Below, one piece after another: positions 32,109 to 40,079 of a DNA stretch of 44,908 nt. Numbering within the stretch: position 1 is the stretch's first letter; each line of letters begins with the position of its first letter. The stretch is from BPIH01 sp042408535. GTDB taxonomy: Bacteria > Chloroflexota > Limnocylindria > Limnocylindrales > CSP1-4. The stretch covers positions 1 through 44,908 of the forward strand of contig JBHORA010000206.1 in the NCBI GenBank assembly GCA_042408535.1, written 5' to 3'. The notes under the pieces are model-generated. The model worked only from the letters and a program-made list of their open reading frames with translations, had not been told where the DNA came from and made no database searches. The position numbers were made by a program, and so were the translations under genes.

Positions 32109-32921
32109 TCAGGCGAGGCCGAGCCGGAGCGGCTCGCCGCCGGTGACCTCGGCGTGGAGGATGGCGAGGCCCTTCAGGGTCAGCTCGGGGTCGATGACCT
32201 CGATCCCCTCAACGCCGCGGGCCCAGGGAGCGGCCGAGAGCCCACCGGTCATGACGGTCCGAACCGCCTCGGGCGGGAGGCCGGACTCCGCGGCGAGCTC
32301 TCGGCGAGCCCTGGCGACGAGACCGCTGGCGAGGGCCTGGTAGCCGAAGATCGTGCCGGCCTGCATGGCGCTCACCGTGTCGCGACCGATGACCCGCTCG
32401 GGCGTTCGGAGCTCGATCCGTGGCAGCTTCGCCGTCCGGGCCGCCAGGGCCTCGAGGCCGAGCTCCAGTCCCGGGGCGATGGCCCCGCCGACGTAGGCGC
32501 CGTCGGCGGCGACGCAGTCGATCGTCGTCGCCGTTCCGAAGTCGACGACGACGGCGGGGGCCCCGTAGAGTCGGGCGGCTGCGAGGGCGTTGACGAGACG
32601 GTCGGCACCCACCTCGGCCGGCCGATCGACGCGGACGGCGAGGGGGATCGTTCCGGCGTGGGCCGAGAGAAGGGGCCGATCGCGGCGGGCGGCGATGACC
32701 TCGAGGCTGGCGGTGACAGCCGGGACAACGGAGGCGACGGCGATCTCGTCGACCTCGCCGAGGGAGAAGCCGTCGAGGCGGAGGAGGGCATCGAGGAGGT
32801 GCTCGAGCTCGTCGGGCGTGGCCCGCGGGTCGGTCGTCGCCCGGCGGGTAGCGACGAGGGCACCGTGCCGAACGAGGCCGATGCTGAGGGCCGTGTTGCC
32901 GACGTCGAGGACGAGGAGCAT
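32109..32921 (-). CDS. coaX: Type III pantothenate kinase
   Basis: The 270-residue protein begins LLVLDVGNTALSIGLVRHG (phosphate 1 motif) and contains VGADRLVNALAAARLYGAP, VVVDFGTATTIDCVAADG (phosphate 2) and GGAIAPGLELGLEALAARTAKLP, the CoaX signature. It phosphorylates pantothenate and is insensitive to CoA feedback in characterised relatives. ATG 32921 sits 6 nt from a TATGAT box; the 961-residue open frame upstream is an antisense artefact of the permease gene. First gene of the CoA operon. Confidence 0.96.
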   Translation of the reverse strand: MLLVLDVGNTALSIGLVRHGALVATRRATTDPRATPDELEHLLDALLRLDGFSLGEVDEIAVASVVPAVTASLEVIAARRDRPLLSAHAGTIPLAVRVDRPAEVGADRLVNALAAARLYGAPAVVVDFGTATTIDCVAADGAYVGGAIAPGLELGLEALAARTAKLPRIELRTPERVIGRDTVSAMQAGTIFGYQALASGLVARARRELAAESGLPPEAVRTVMTGGLSAAPWARGVEGIEVIDPELTLKGLAILHAEVTGGEPLRLGLA

Positions 32922-32927
32922 GCCTCG

Positions 32928-32933
32928 ATCATA
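32928..32933 (-). promoter_or_regulatory. -10 box (TATGAT) of the coaX-coaBC-panB-panC operon, leaderless type
   Basis: TATGAT on the minus strand is 6 nt from ATG 32921. The genes behind it have little or no intergenic space, so this is probably the only promoter of the unit. Confidence 0.65.
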
Positions 32934-33020
32934 CGCGCCCCGTGGCAGCGGCCGGCCGGATCGCCACCGCGGGCGGCTCCGTCCTGCCCAATCCGTCTCG
33001 TCCGGGCGGGGTCGGTGCGC

Positions 33021-33026
33021 TACCAT
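33021..33026 (+). promoter_or_regulatory. -10 box (TACCAT) of the 147-aa gene
   Basis: TACCAT lies 81 nt before GTG 33108; the leader carries a Shine-Dalgarno GGAGAGG. Confidence 0.45.
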
Positions 33027-33107
33027 CGGAGCGGCCGCGGTGCCTCGCCGGAGCGCCAGTCGTCCGCGGCCGATCGACCAGGAGTCATCGAGCGTCGGAG
33101 AGGACCC

Positions 33108-33551
33108 GTGGAGGAGCGCGCGCCGAGTTCGCCCGCCAAGTTCTTCGTCAACCGCGGGATCGTCAGCTCGCGGACGGACATGCAGAACCTCCTCCGGCCC
33201 CTCTTGAAGCAGACCGTCGGTTACCGCTACTTCCGAGGCCGCGAGCTCGTCGCCAGCGGTACCGGCTGGGTGGAGCGGATCGTCGCCGACAAGCCCGACG
33301 TGTCGACCTATTTCACGCCCCTGGCGATCTGCATCAACGTCGACTCCTTCGAGCACCTCGAGTTCGAGACGCGGCCCGACCAGCTCCTCGCCTACGTCCT
33401 CGTCCAGGGCGACGAGCGGGTCGTTCTCGAGTTCGTTCCGAGCGATCCGTCGGGGCGGACGCCGATGGAGCCGCGCCAGCTCGAGTTCGACACGAGCGGC
33501 TTCGTCCAGATGGAGCTGCTCCGCCTCGAGCCGGGCGAGGAGGGCGCCTAG
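33108..33551 (+). CDS. Unknown 147-aa protein
   Basis: The start is GTG 33108 behind GGAGAGG. The protein is soluble: FFVNRGIVSSRTDMQNLLRPLL, then GYRYFRGRELVASGTGWVERIV, TYFTPLAICINVDSFEHLEFET and LLAYVLVQGDERVVLEFVP. It ends in an acidic stretch. I recognise no domain. It is divergent from the CoA operon and precedes the NCS2 permease by 120 bp, a gap with its own ribosome-binding elements. Confidence 0.78.
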   Translation: MEERAPSSPAKFFVNRGIVSSRTDMQNLLRPLLKQTVGYRYFRGRELVASGTGWVERIVADKPDVSTYFTPLAICINVDSFEHLEFETRPDQLLAYVLVQGDERVVLEFVPSDPSGRTPMEPRQLEFDTSGFVQMELLRLEPGEEGA

Positions 33552-33603
33552 CGGAAGATCGACGGACGGAGCGGCGGGCCGCCCACCTGCCCCGCCGCGG
33601 ACG

Positions 33604-33643
33604 AAAGGAGGTCGTTCGACGCCGGCCGCCCCGGGCGCCGGCG
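33604..33643 (+). promoter_or_regulatory. Orphan perfect Shine-Dalgarno and hairpin in the permease leader
   Basis: AAAGGAGGT (33604-33612) matches the 16S anti-SD perfectly, but no ATG, GTG or TTG lies at a usable distance. A 7-bp hairpin (33620-33626 with 33637-33643) follows, then the real Shine-Dalgarno of the permease at about 33656. Confidence 0.4.
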
Positions 33644-33671
33644 CCACGAGGGAGTTGGAGGATCGCCGAAG

Positions 33672-35072
33672 GTGAACGCCATCGCCGCCTACTTCCGTCT
33701 CGACGAGCGCGGGACGACGTTCGGGACCGAGCTTCGGGCCGGCCTGACCACCTTCATGGTCATGGCCTACATCATCTTCGTCAACCCGAACATCCTCTCG
33801 GCCGGCCCGCTCGAGGGTTCGGGGCCGCCCTTCCTGCCGACCGTTGTCGCCACGGCCCTCACGGCCGGGATCCTGACGATTGCCATGGGCCTCGTGGCGA
33901 ACTATCCCTTTGCCCTCGCGGCAGGCCTCGGCCTCAACGCGGTCGTCGCGTTCAACCTCATCCTCAGCCGAGGGTTTACCTGGCAGGAGGCGATGGCCGT
34001 CATCGCCTGGGAGGGGATCATCGTTCTCGTCCTCGTCCTGACCGGGCTCCGGGAAGCTGTCATGCAGGCGATTCCCCTCGGGCTGAAGCGGGCGATCGCG
34101 GTCGGGATCGGCCTCTTCATCCTCTTCATCGGTCTCGTCCAGGGCGGCTTCGTCAAGGCCGGGACCGGCACCCCGGTCACCCTCGGCGACCTGACGACGC
34201 CGGCCTTCCTCACCTTCGTCATCGGCCTCGTCGTCGCCCTCGCCCTCATGGCTCGCCGGGTGAAAGGCGCCCTCCTCATCAGCATCTTCGTGGCGACCGG
34301 GGTCGCCATCGTCCTCCGAGCGATCTTCGGCGAGGCGGCTGGCTTCGGCCCCGGCCAGGCCGTCCTGCCCGAGCGGATCGTCCTCGACCTCGGGGCCGAC
34401 AACTTCAGCACGCTCCTGGCGCCGCTGGGGGCGATGCTCACGGTCTGGACGCGTCCGGAGACCTCCGTCATCACCGTCGCCCTCATCGTCTTCAGCCTCA
34501 TGCTCGCCGACTTCTTCGACACGATGGGGACCGTCATCGGAGTCGGCGAGGAGGCAGGCTTCGTCGATGCCGAAGGGCGGCTGCCCGGGATCCAGCGAGT
34601 CCTCGTCGTCGACTCCTGCGGGGCGATCCTCGGCGGGCTCTTCGCTACGAGCTCGAACACGACGTACATCGAGTCGGCGGCCGGCGTTTCCGAGGGCGGC
34701 CGGACCGGGCTGACCTCCGTCGTCGTCGGGGTCCTCTTCCTCGTCTCGATCCTCTTCGCGCCGGTGGCCGGGATCGTCCCGGCCCAGGCGACGGCGGCGG
34801 CCCTCGTCGTCGTCGGCTATCTCATGTTCACGATCGCCCGGGACTTCGACTGGGGCGACATCGACGACGTCTTCCCGGCCCTGGCGACGATGATCGTCAT
34901 GCCGCTCACGTACTCGATCACCGACGGCATCGCGGCCGGCTTCATCAGCTACGCCTTCCTGAAGGCCGTGAAGGGGCGGAGTGCTGACGTCCATCCGCTC
35001 CTCTGGATCGTCTCGGCCGCCTTCATCGTCTACTTCGCCATTCCCTGGCTCCAGCAGACGTTCAACCTCTGA
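33672..35072 (+). CDS. NCS2 family purine permease (AzgA-like guanine/hypoxanthine transporter)
   Basis: The 466-residue protein has about 13 hydrophobic segments. AzgA-type signatures are seen: RAGLTTFMVMAYIIFVNPNIL, FALAAGLGLNAVVAFNLI, and FSLMLADFFDTMGTVIGVGEEAG followed by SSNTTYIESAAGVSEGGRTGLTS. The family carries adenine, guanine or hypoxanthine by proton symport across the inner membrane. The start GTG 33672 has GGAGG 12 nt upstream; no purine-riboswitch structure was recognised in the leader. Confidence 0.93.
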   Translation: MNAIAAYFRLDERGTTFGTELRAGLTTFMVMAYIIFVNPNILSAGPLEGSGPPFLPTVVATALTAGILTIAMGLVANYPFALAAGLGLNAVVAFNLILSRGFTWQEAMAVIAWEGIIVLVLVLTGLREAVMQAIPLGLKRAIAVGIGLFILFIGLVQGGFVKAGTGTPVTLGDLTTPAFLTFVIGLVVALALMARRVKGALLISIFVATGVAIVLRAIFGEAAGFGPGQAVLPERIVLDLGADNFSTLLAPLGAMLTVWTRPETSVITVALIVFSLMLADFFDTMGTVIGVGEEAGFVDAEGRLPGIQRVLVVDSCGAILGGLFATSSNTTYIESAAGVSEGGRTGLTSVVVGVLFLVSILFAPVAGIVPAQATAAALVVVGYLMFTIARDFDWGDIDDVFPALATMIVMPLTYSITDGIAAGFISYAFLKAVKGRSADVHPLLWIVSAAFIVYFAIPWLQQTFNL

Positions 35073-35108
35073 CGCTGCTCGGTCGCTGACGCTGCCCGCT
35101 CGCCCGCT

Positions 35109-35134
35109 GGGCCGGCGACCGGTCCTGCCGGCCC
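35109..35134 (+). terminator. Possible hairpin after the permease gene
   Basis: An 8-bp perfect stem (GGGCCGGC, 35109-35116, with 35127-35134) and 10-nt loop follow the permease stop by 37 bp. There is no T-run, so termination is uncertain. Confidence 0.3.
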
Positions 35135-35211
35135 CCCGGGCTCGGGATCGCGGCCTCCGTGGGTGGTCCCGGCTGCCGTCCGCGGAGGGCGCTTCGCCGG
35201 GCGACGTCGGC

Positions 35212-35217
35212 TACCAT
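35212..35217 (+). promoter_or_regulatory. -10 box (TACCAT) of the M16 peptidase gene, leaderless type
   Basis: TACCAT is followed by 9 nt and ATG 35227; no Shine-Dalgarno. Confidence 0.6.
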
Positions 35218-35226
35218 CGCCCCTTG

Positions 35227-36492
35227 ATGTTCGAGCGGACGGCCCTCCCCGACGGTCCTCGGGTCATCAGTGCCCGGCTGCCCGGCAGTCGCTCCGTGGC
35301 CGTGGCGGCCCACGTCCTCGCCGGAGCCCGCCACGAGGCGCCCGACGAGATCGGGGTGGCCCACTTCATGGAGCACATCGCGTTCAAGGGGACGGCGACC
35401 TACCGCGACGCCCGGGCCATCGCCGAGACGATCGAGGGTGTGGGCGGCTCCTTCAACGCCGCGACCGATCGCGAGTCCACGGTCTACTGGACCCGGGTGC
35501 CCCGTTCGGAGGCCGCCCGTGGCTTCGAGATCCTCGGGGAGCTCGTCGTCCGGCCGACCCTCGACCCGACCGAGATCGAGCGGGAGCGGACGGTCATCGT
35601 CGAGGAGATCCGCTCCTACCTCGATGATCCCGTCGAGCACGTCCACATCCTCTTCGCCCGGGCCCTCTTCGGGGACGGCCCGCTCGGGCGCGAGATCTGC
35701 GGCGACGAAACGGCCGTGCGCCGCCTGCCGACGGGAAAGATCCGGGGCTTCTGGTCTCGAGCCTATCGGCCCGGGAACGTCGTCGTCGCCGTGGCCGGCG
35801 ACATCGAGCACGAGACCGTCGTCGAGCTCGCGGCCGCTGCCTTCGGAACCGGCGACGGACGTCTCCCACCGCCGGACCCCGCCCCGAGGCTGCCGGCGGG
35901 GCCGCCCTATCTCCTTGCCGAACGAGACACGTCCCAGGCGCAGCTCGTCGTCGGGGTGCCGGCGCTTCGACGAGACCATCCTGACGCCTGGGTGCTTGCC
36001 GTCCTGAACACCCTCCTCGGGGACGGGATGAGCAGCCGCCTCTTCCTCCGCGTCCGCGAGGAGCAGGCGCTCGCCTATGACATCGCATCGGGGGTTGTCG
36101 ACTACGCGGACGCCGGGGCGCTCGAGATCTCGGCCGGGGTGGATCCCGAGGCGCTCCGACCGGCCCTCCGGTCGATCCTCGACGAGCTCGCCCGTCTCCG
36201 GGACGAACCAGTTCCGGCCGCCGAACTCGAGAAGGCAAAGCGCTACCTCGGGGGGAGTCTCGAGCTCCGGATGGACGATGCCCGGGGCGTGGCCTCCTGG
36301 CTCGGTGTCCAGGAAGCGCTCCACGAGCGGGTCCTGACGGTGGACGAGGCGCTGGCCAGGATCGAGGAGGTGACGGCGGGCGACGTCGCCCGGCTGGCGG
36401 GAACGCTCTTCCGCGACGAGGCGCTCCGTCTGGCAGTCGTCGCTCCGCCGGGTCACGGGCGGAGTCTCGACCGCTCGCTCCGGCTCCCGTGA
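35227..36492 (+). CDS. M16 family zinc peptidase (processing-peptidase-like)
   Basis: The 421-residue protein contains the inverted zinc motif HFMEHIAFKGT (H46, E49, H50) with the distal Glu in ERERTVIVEEIRSYLDDP. The second M16 repeat carries LNTLLGDGMSSRLFLRVREEQALAYDI, the R/Y region typical of the C-terminal domain. Such enzymes cleave short peptides or signal-peptide remnants; the closest layout is the bacterial YmxG/PqqL-like single-chain form. There is no signal peptide. The start ATG 35227 follows a TACCAT box by 9 nt, and the earlier in-frame start at 34981 lies inside the permease gene. Confidence 0.94.
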   Translation: MFERTALPDGPRVISARLPGSRSVAVAAHVLAGARHEAPDEIGVAHFMEHIAFKGTATYRDARAIAETIEGVGGSFNAATDRESTVYWTRVPRSEAARGFEILGELVVRPTLDPTEIERERTVIVEEIRSYLDDPVEHVHILFARALFGDGPLGREICGDETAVRRLPTGKIRGFWSRAYRPGNVVVAVAGDIEHETVVELAAAAFGTGDGRLPPPDPAPRLPAGPPYLLAERDTSQAQLVVGVPALRRDHPDAWVLAVLNTLLGDGMSSRLFLRVREEQALAYDIASGVVDYADAGALEISAGVDPEALRPALRSILDELARLRDEPVPAAELEKAKRYLGGSLELRMDDARGVASWLGVQEALHERVLTVDEALARIEEVTAGDVARLAGTLFRDEALRLAVVAPPGHGRSLDRSLRLP

Positions 36493-36495
36493 TGG

Positions 36496-36585
36496 GGCGG
36501 CGGGTCCAGGGCCGGCGGGTCCAGGGCCGGCGGGTCCAGGGCCGGCGGGTCCAGGGGCGGCGGGTCCAGGGCCGCCGGGTCCAGG
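36496..36585. repeat. 15-bp tandem repeat after the M16 stop
   Basis: Six 15-bp units (36496-36510 to 36571-36585) of GCCGGCGGGTCCAGG with one- or two-base changes, starting 3 bp after the stop codon. Confidence 0.95.
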
Positions 36586-36616
36586 AGCGGCAGCCAGCGC
36601 CGACCGGCGAGAGGCC

Positions 36617-36637
36617 ATGACCGGGGAACTGCCGTGA
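36617..36637 (+). CDS. Possible 6-codon leader ORF overlapping the TPR-like gene start
   Basis: ATG 36617, preceded by GAGAGG, reads MTGELP and stops at TGA 36635-36637, overlapping the GTG start at 36634 as GTGA. It could deliver ribosomes to the following gene, but six codons can occur by chance. Confidence 0.25.
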   Translation: MTGELP

Positions 36638-37440
36638 CCGAGCGCGACGTCGACCTTCGGCTCGCTCGCCTCCACCTCCGAACGGGCCTCGTCGCCCTGG
36701 CTCGAGCCGAGCTCGAAGCCGCCGCGGGCGCCGGCTCCCTCGACCGCGAGGCGCTCGCCGATCTGGCTGAAGTTCGCTGGCGGACGGGGGATCTCGTCGG
36801 GGCCGGCGTGGCCGCCGAGGCTCATCTCGCCGAGGGCGGGGAGGCGCTAGCCGCCCTCGTCATCGCGGCCGAGCACCGCTTCGCGGACGGTCGAACCGAG
36901 GACGCCGAGGCGACGGCGCGGATGGCCATGGTGGCGGGGCCGGGGGCCGTTCGAGCCGTCTTTGCGGGTCTGCCGGCCAGCCCGGTCTGGGCGGCGGTCC
37001 TCGACACCGAGCCGGGGCCGGGTGGGCCAGAGGTCGCCCTCGAGCGCATGGCGGGCTCGGCTCCCCCGCGATCCGAGCCAACCCTCAGTTCGGCTCCCCC
37101 GCGATCCGAGCTAACCCTCGGTTCGGCTCCCTCGCCGCCCGAGCCGGCCTCGGCTGCCCACCCGAGCGACGCCGATCGCTGGTTCTCCCTCGCCCGGCAC
37201 GCGTTCCGCGAGGGTCGCCTCGAGGTCACCGGTGCCGCCCTCGGGCTCGCGCTGCGCTTCGATCCGACGGCGGCCGGCGCGGTCCTCCGGCTCCTCGCAG
37301 AACTGGAGGAGTCCGGCACAGAGAGCGCGGCCATCGAGCTCCTCCGCGGTGACGCGTTGCGCCTCCTTGGCCGAGAAGCGGAGGCTCGCTCCGCCTACGC
37401 TCGAGCGGAGGATCTGCTCCGGGGGTCGAGCCGGGCCTAA
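36634..37440 (+). CDS. Tetratricopeptide-like helical-repeat protein
   Basis: The 268-residue protein has two helical-repeat blocks, residues 8-95 (LHLRTGLVALARAELEAAAG; LADLAEVRWRTGDLVGAGVAAEAHL) and 180-262 (WFSLARHAFREGRLEVTGAALGLALRFDP; LLRLL...GDALRLLGREAEARSAYARAEDLL), of TPR-like spacing. Between them a linker carries three near-identical units GSAPPRSEPTL, SSAPPRSELTL and GSAPSPPEP, a DNA-level repeat at about 37056-37142. No catalytic motif is seen. A scaffold role is plausible but unproven. GTG 36634 overlaps a 6-codon ORF. Confidence 0.75.
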   Translation: MTERDVDLRLARLHLRTGLVALARAELEAAAGAGSLDREALADLAEVRWRTGDLVGAGVAAEAHLAEGGEALAALVIAAEHRFADGRTEDAEATARMAMVAGPGAVRAVFAGLPASPVWAAVLDTEPGPGGPEVALERMAGSAPPRSEPTLSSAPPRSELTLGSAPSPPEPASAAHPSDADRWFSLARHAFREGRLEVTGAALGLALRFDPTAAGAVLRLLAELEESGTESAAIELLRGDALRLLGREAEARSAYARAEDLLRGSSRA

Positions 37441-37525
37441 ACCGTCGCAGGCGGGAACCGCTTCAGCTGGCGCCCGAGTCGGAGGCCGCTGGCGCCACCG
37501 TCCTCCATCGACGCGCGGCTCAGGG

Positions 37526-37531
37526 TAGACT
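37526..37531 (+). promoter_or_regulatory. -10 box (TAGACT) of ndk
   Basis: TAGACT predicts a leader of about 105 nt before GTG 37643. Confidence 0.45.
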
Positions 37532-37642
37532 CGCGGCCGATCGCCGTCGAGGCGAAGCCTCCGACCACGAGCGACTGCGCCGACCCGTCGTCCGCAAGCC
37601 GCTCGATCGGCCGCGTCCACCAGCCAGCGTAGGAAAGGCACC

Positions 37643-38104
37643 GTGATCGAACGCACCCTTGTCCTCGTCAAGCCTGACGGCGTCCAGCGCCTGCTCGTCG
37701 GCCGGATCATCGGCCGCTTCGAGGAGCGCGGCCTCAAGCTCGTCGGCCTCAAGCTCGTCAGGGCGTCCCGGCAGCTCGCCGAGCGCCACTACGCCGTCCA
37801 TCGTGACAAGCCTTTCTTCGCCAACCTCGTCGACTTCATCACCTCCGGCCCCCTCGTCGCAGCCGTCCTCGAAGGTCCGGGTGCCATCGGCCTCGTTCGG
37901 ACGATGGTCGGCGCGACCCGGCCAACGGAGGCGGCGCCGGGTTCGATCCGCGGCGATCTTGCCATCGAGACCGGCCAGAACCTCGTCCACGCGTCCGACG
38001 GGCCCGAGACCGCGGCTGCCGAAATCGACCTCTGGTTCCGGCCCGAGGAGCTCGTCGAGTACGAGCGGGCGATCGACCGCTGGGTGATCGGCCCGGGCGA
38101 CTGA
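37643..38104 (+). CDS. ndk: Nucleoside diphosphate kinase
   Basis: The 153-residue protein has ERTLVLVKPDGVQR (substrate Lys), VGATRPTEAAPGSIRGDLA and the phosphorylated histidine H116 in NLVHASDGPETA; this is the Ndk signature. It transfers the gamma-phosphate between NTPs and NDPs. The length is slightly greater than usual (about 135-150) at the C-terminus. GTG 37643 is preceded by AGGAAAGG. Downstream repeats fill the gap to the next gene. Confidence 0.97.
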   Translation: MIERTLVLVKPDGVQRLLVGRIIGRFEERGLKLVGLKLVRASRQLAERHYAVHRDKPFFANLVDFITSGPLVAAVLEGPGAIGLVRTMVGATRPTEAAPGSIRGDLAIETGQNLVHASDGPETAAAEIDLWFRPEELVEYERAIDRWVIGPGD

Positions 38105-38459
38105 ACGGTCGGCCCGGGGCTCGACCGCCGGCCGCGATCTGCCCGTCCGCCGGCCGCAACCCGACCGGGGACGGCGACCCGCCCGCCGACGGCGACCTGA
38201 CCGCCGACGGCGACCCGACGGCCCGCCGCGATCTGCCAGCCCGCCGGCCGCGACCCGACCGGGGACGGCGACCCGCCCGCCACGATCTGCCCGCCCGCCG
38301 GCCGCAACCCGACCGCCGCAGCTGAGGGCGCCGAACGACCGGCGACCGCTCTGTGACGGAGGCGCACTCCGACACCCGGGCCCGGCGCTCGCCAGACCGG
38401 CAGTTCGACAGCGGTCGACGCGCGAGCGGTAGAGCCTGGACGAAGCTGCGCACCGATCC
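38105..38459. other. Repeat-rich gap between convergent ndk and the NuoN-like gene
   Basis: Apart from the 53-bp repeat no gene is seen; 38340-38459 is unique sequence without coding character. Confidence 0.45.
38135..38315. repeat. 53-bp GC-rich repeat downstream of ndk
   Basis: Two almost identical 53-bp blocks (38135-38187 and 38229-38281), each starting CGATCTGCC, and a third partial copy (38283-38315), with degenerate CCGACGGCGACC units between them. Confidence 0.85.
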
Positions 38460-40079
38460 TCAGGGCGAACCGTCGAGCTCGCTTCCGATGGGTTCGGTTG
38501 GCCCCAAGGATGGTGGTCCGCCAGCAGCTGCCGCGTCGATCCCGAGCCAACCGGCCGAGGCTGCGAGGGCGAGGAGCGCGAGGGCGACGGCACACGTCAT
38601 CGCCACCCGCGCCCGGTTCCTCCGCCAGGCACGTTCCAGGGATCGGGTGGGGTGCTGGCTCCGGAGCGCCGCGCCGAGCCCCCGGGCCGCGCCGAGTCCC
38701 CGGGCCGCGCTGAGTCCCCGGGCCGCGCCGAGCCCCCGCGCTACCCTCCGGGCGAAGCCGCCCCGCCAGTCCCGACCACCGACGAGTCCCCCGACCCACG
38801 GACGATTGACACCCCGGGCCGGTCCGGAGCGATCCCCGCCTCCACGGCCCACGCCGACGATCCCACCGCCGACGCCGACGACGGCCAGACGGAGCCAGGG
38901 GAGGAAGGGGAGCAGGGCCGCCAGGTGGCCGACGGGGGCCAGGTCCGGCCCCAGCGCCAGGTCGACGATCCGAGCCCGGGCCTCCCAATTCGACCAACCC
39001 GGCAGCCCCACCCCGGCCAGGAGGACGAGCCCCAGGGCGAGTCCCAGAAGCCGCGCTTCGGACAGGACGCCGCGGAGGTCGGCCACCCGCCGAGAGCCCC
39101 CGAGCCTCTTCGCCGCCACGACCCAACCGAAGAGACCCGTCTGGGCGACTGCGAAGGTCAGGAGCCAGCTCCGAAGCGGCTGCCAGATGGCGGGCTCCAA
39201 GACCGTCAGGCCGAGGAGGACGAGGCCGGCTTCGGCGACCGTCACGTAGACGGCGAGGTGGACGAGATCATCGGCTAGCAGCCCGGCCAGCGAGCCGAGA
39301 ACGAGGGAGGCCAGCCCGAGGATGACGATCGCTGCCCGTTCGGTCTCGAGCGGGACGAGGATGGGCGCGATCGCCTGGTCGACCCAGCCGAGGGTGACGA
39401 CGGCGAGGGCGACGGGGATCCAGACGGCAAAGACGGGGAGGGCGGCCGGCGGGGCGGTGTCGGCGAGGCGGGCGAGCCAACGGTGGAAGGGGACAACGCC
39501 AGCCCGGAGGGCGAGGGCCCCAACCATGGCCAGGTACGCAGCTCCGAGGACGGCTGGCTGGAGGGCGAGGGTTCCCAGCGGTCGGGCCAGCCAAGCAGCG
39601 GCGACAAGCGTCAGCCCGCCGGACACGACGACGGCCCGAAGGGAGCGCGCTGTGGCGGCGACGGCGGCCGCCTTCGGCGCCTCGTCGCCCTGGAGGACGA
39701 GGACGCCGGCGATCCCGGCTGCCAAGACGAGGAGGAGGCCGACGATCGGCGCGTCGACGAGGAGCGCCGCGCCGATGCCACCGAGGACCGCCAGGGCCGC
39801 CGGGGCGTGGCTCGGCGGCTCGTCATCGACCCAGGCGAGGACGAAGGTCATGACGAAGGCGCCGCCGGCCAGGACGAGGAGGATCCGGGCGTAGGCCGTG
39901 CCGGCCAGGGCGACGTCGCCGATGGCGAGGCCCACTCCTTCGCCGAGACCGCCGGCCACGACGAGGGTCGCTCCGAGGCCGACGAGGCCGACCGCGAGGG
40001 CGACGCCCCGAAGGGGCCGAAGGAGAAGGGCGAGGACCGCCGAGCCGATCGTGATGGCGAGGAAGAGGAGGACGCTCAC
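38460..40079 (-). CDS. NuoN/MrpD-like membrane protein lacking conserved lysines
   Basis: The 539-residue protein has about 13 hydrophobic segments. The central part follows the proton-conducting family: LALRAGVVPFHRWLARLADTAP corresponds to the K-x-x-x-PFHxW motif and LLADDLVHLAVYVTVAEAGLVLLG to the KRLLAYSSIxxxG motif, then GLALGLVLLAGVGLPGWSNW to the SLxGxP region. The functional lysines of TM7, TM8 and TM12 are not present (Arg at the first; none in VFAVWIPVALAV; Ala/Arg after LPGWSNWE). Residues 420-480 are an Arg/Gly/Ala insertion with repeated RGLGAARGL, followed by a final helix. GTG 40079 overlaps the preceding stop. Proton pumping is doubtful. Confidence 0.72.
   Translation of the reverse strand: MSVLLFLAITIGSAVLALLLRPLRGVALAVGLVGLGATLVVAGGLGEGVGLAIGDVALAGTAYARILLVLAGGAFVMTFVLAWVDDEPPSHAPAALAVLGGIGAALLVDAPIVGLLLVLAAGIAGVLVLQGDEAPKAAAVAATARSLRAVVVSGGLTLVAAAWLARPLGTLALQPAVLGAAYLAMVGALALRAGVVPFHRWLARLADTAPPAALPVFAVWIPVALAVVTLGWVDQAIAPILVPLETERAAIVILGLASLVLGSLAGLLADDLVHLAVYVTVAEAGLVLLGLTVLEPAIWQPLRSWLLTFAVAQTGLFGWVVAAKRLGGSRRVADLRGVLSEARLLGLALGLVLLAGVGLPGWSNWEARARIVDLALGPDLAPVGHLAALLPFLPWLRLAVVGVGGGIVGVGRGGGDRSGPARGVNRPWVGGLVGGRDWRGGFARRVARGLGAARGLSAARGLGAARGLGAALRSQHPTRSLERAWRRNRARVAMTCAVALALLALAASAGWLGIDAAAAGGPPSLGPTEPIGSELDGSP

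Noticed and set aside
33552..33671. Purine riboswitch before the NCS2 permease
   Set aside because: The leader lacks the conserved three-way-junction bases of the purine aptamer.
32922..34994. Upstream extension of the coaX frame to 961 codons
   Set aside because: It lies antisense to the permease gene and the 147-aa gene; coaX begins at the TATGAT-linked ATG 32921.
36496..36585. Tandem repeats considered as a CRISPR array
   Set aside because: Units are directly adjacent with no spacers and no cas genes are nearby; the same holds for the other arrays.
37935..37955. GGGTTCGATCC-like T-loop sequence
   Set aside because: It is inside ndk and no acceptor stem or anticodon arm can be folded around it; no tRNA was found in the window.
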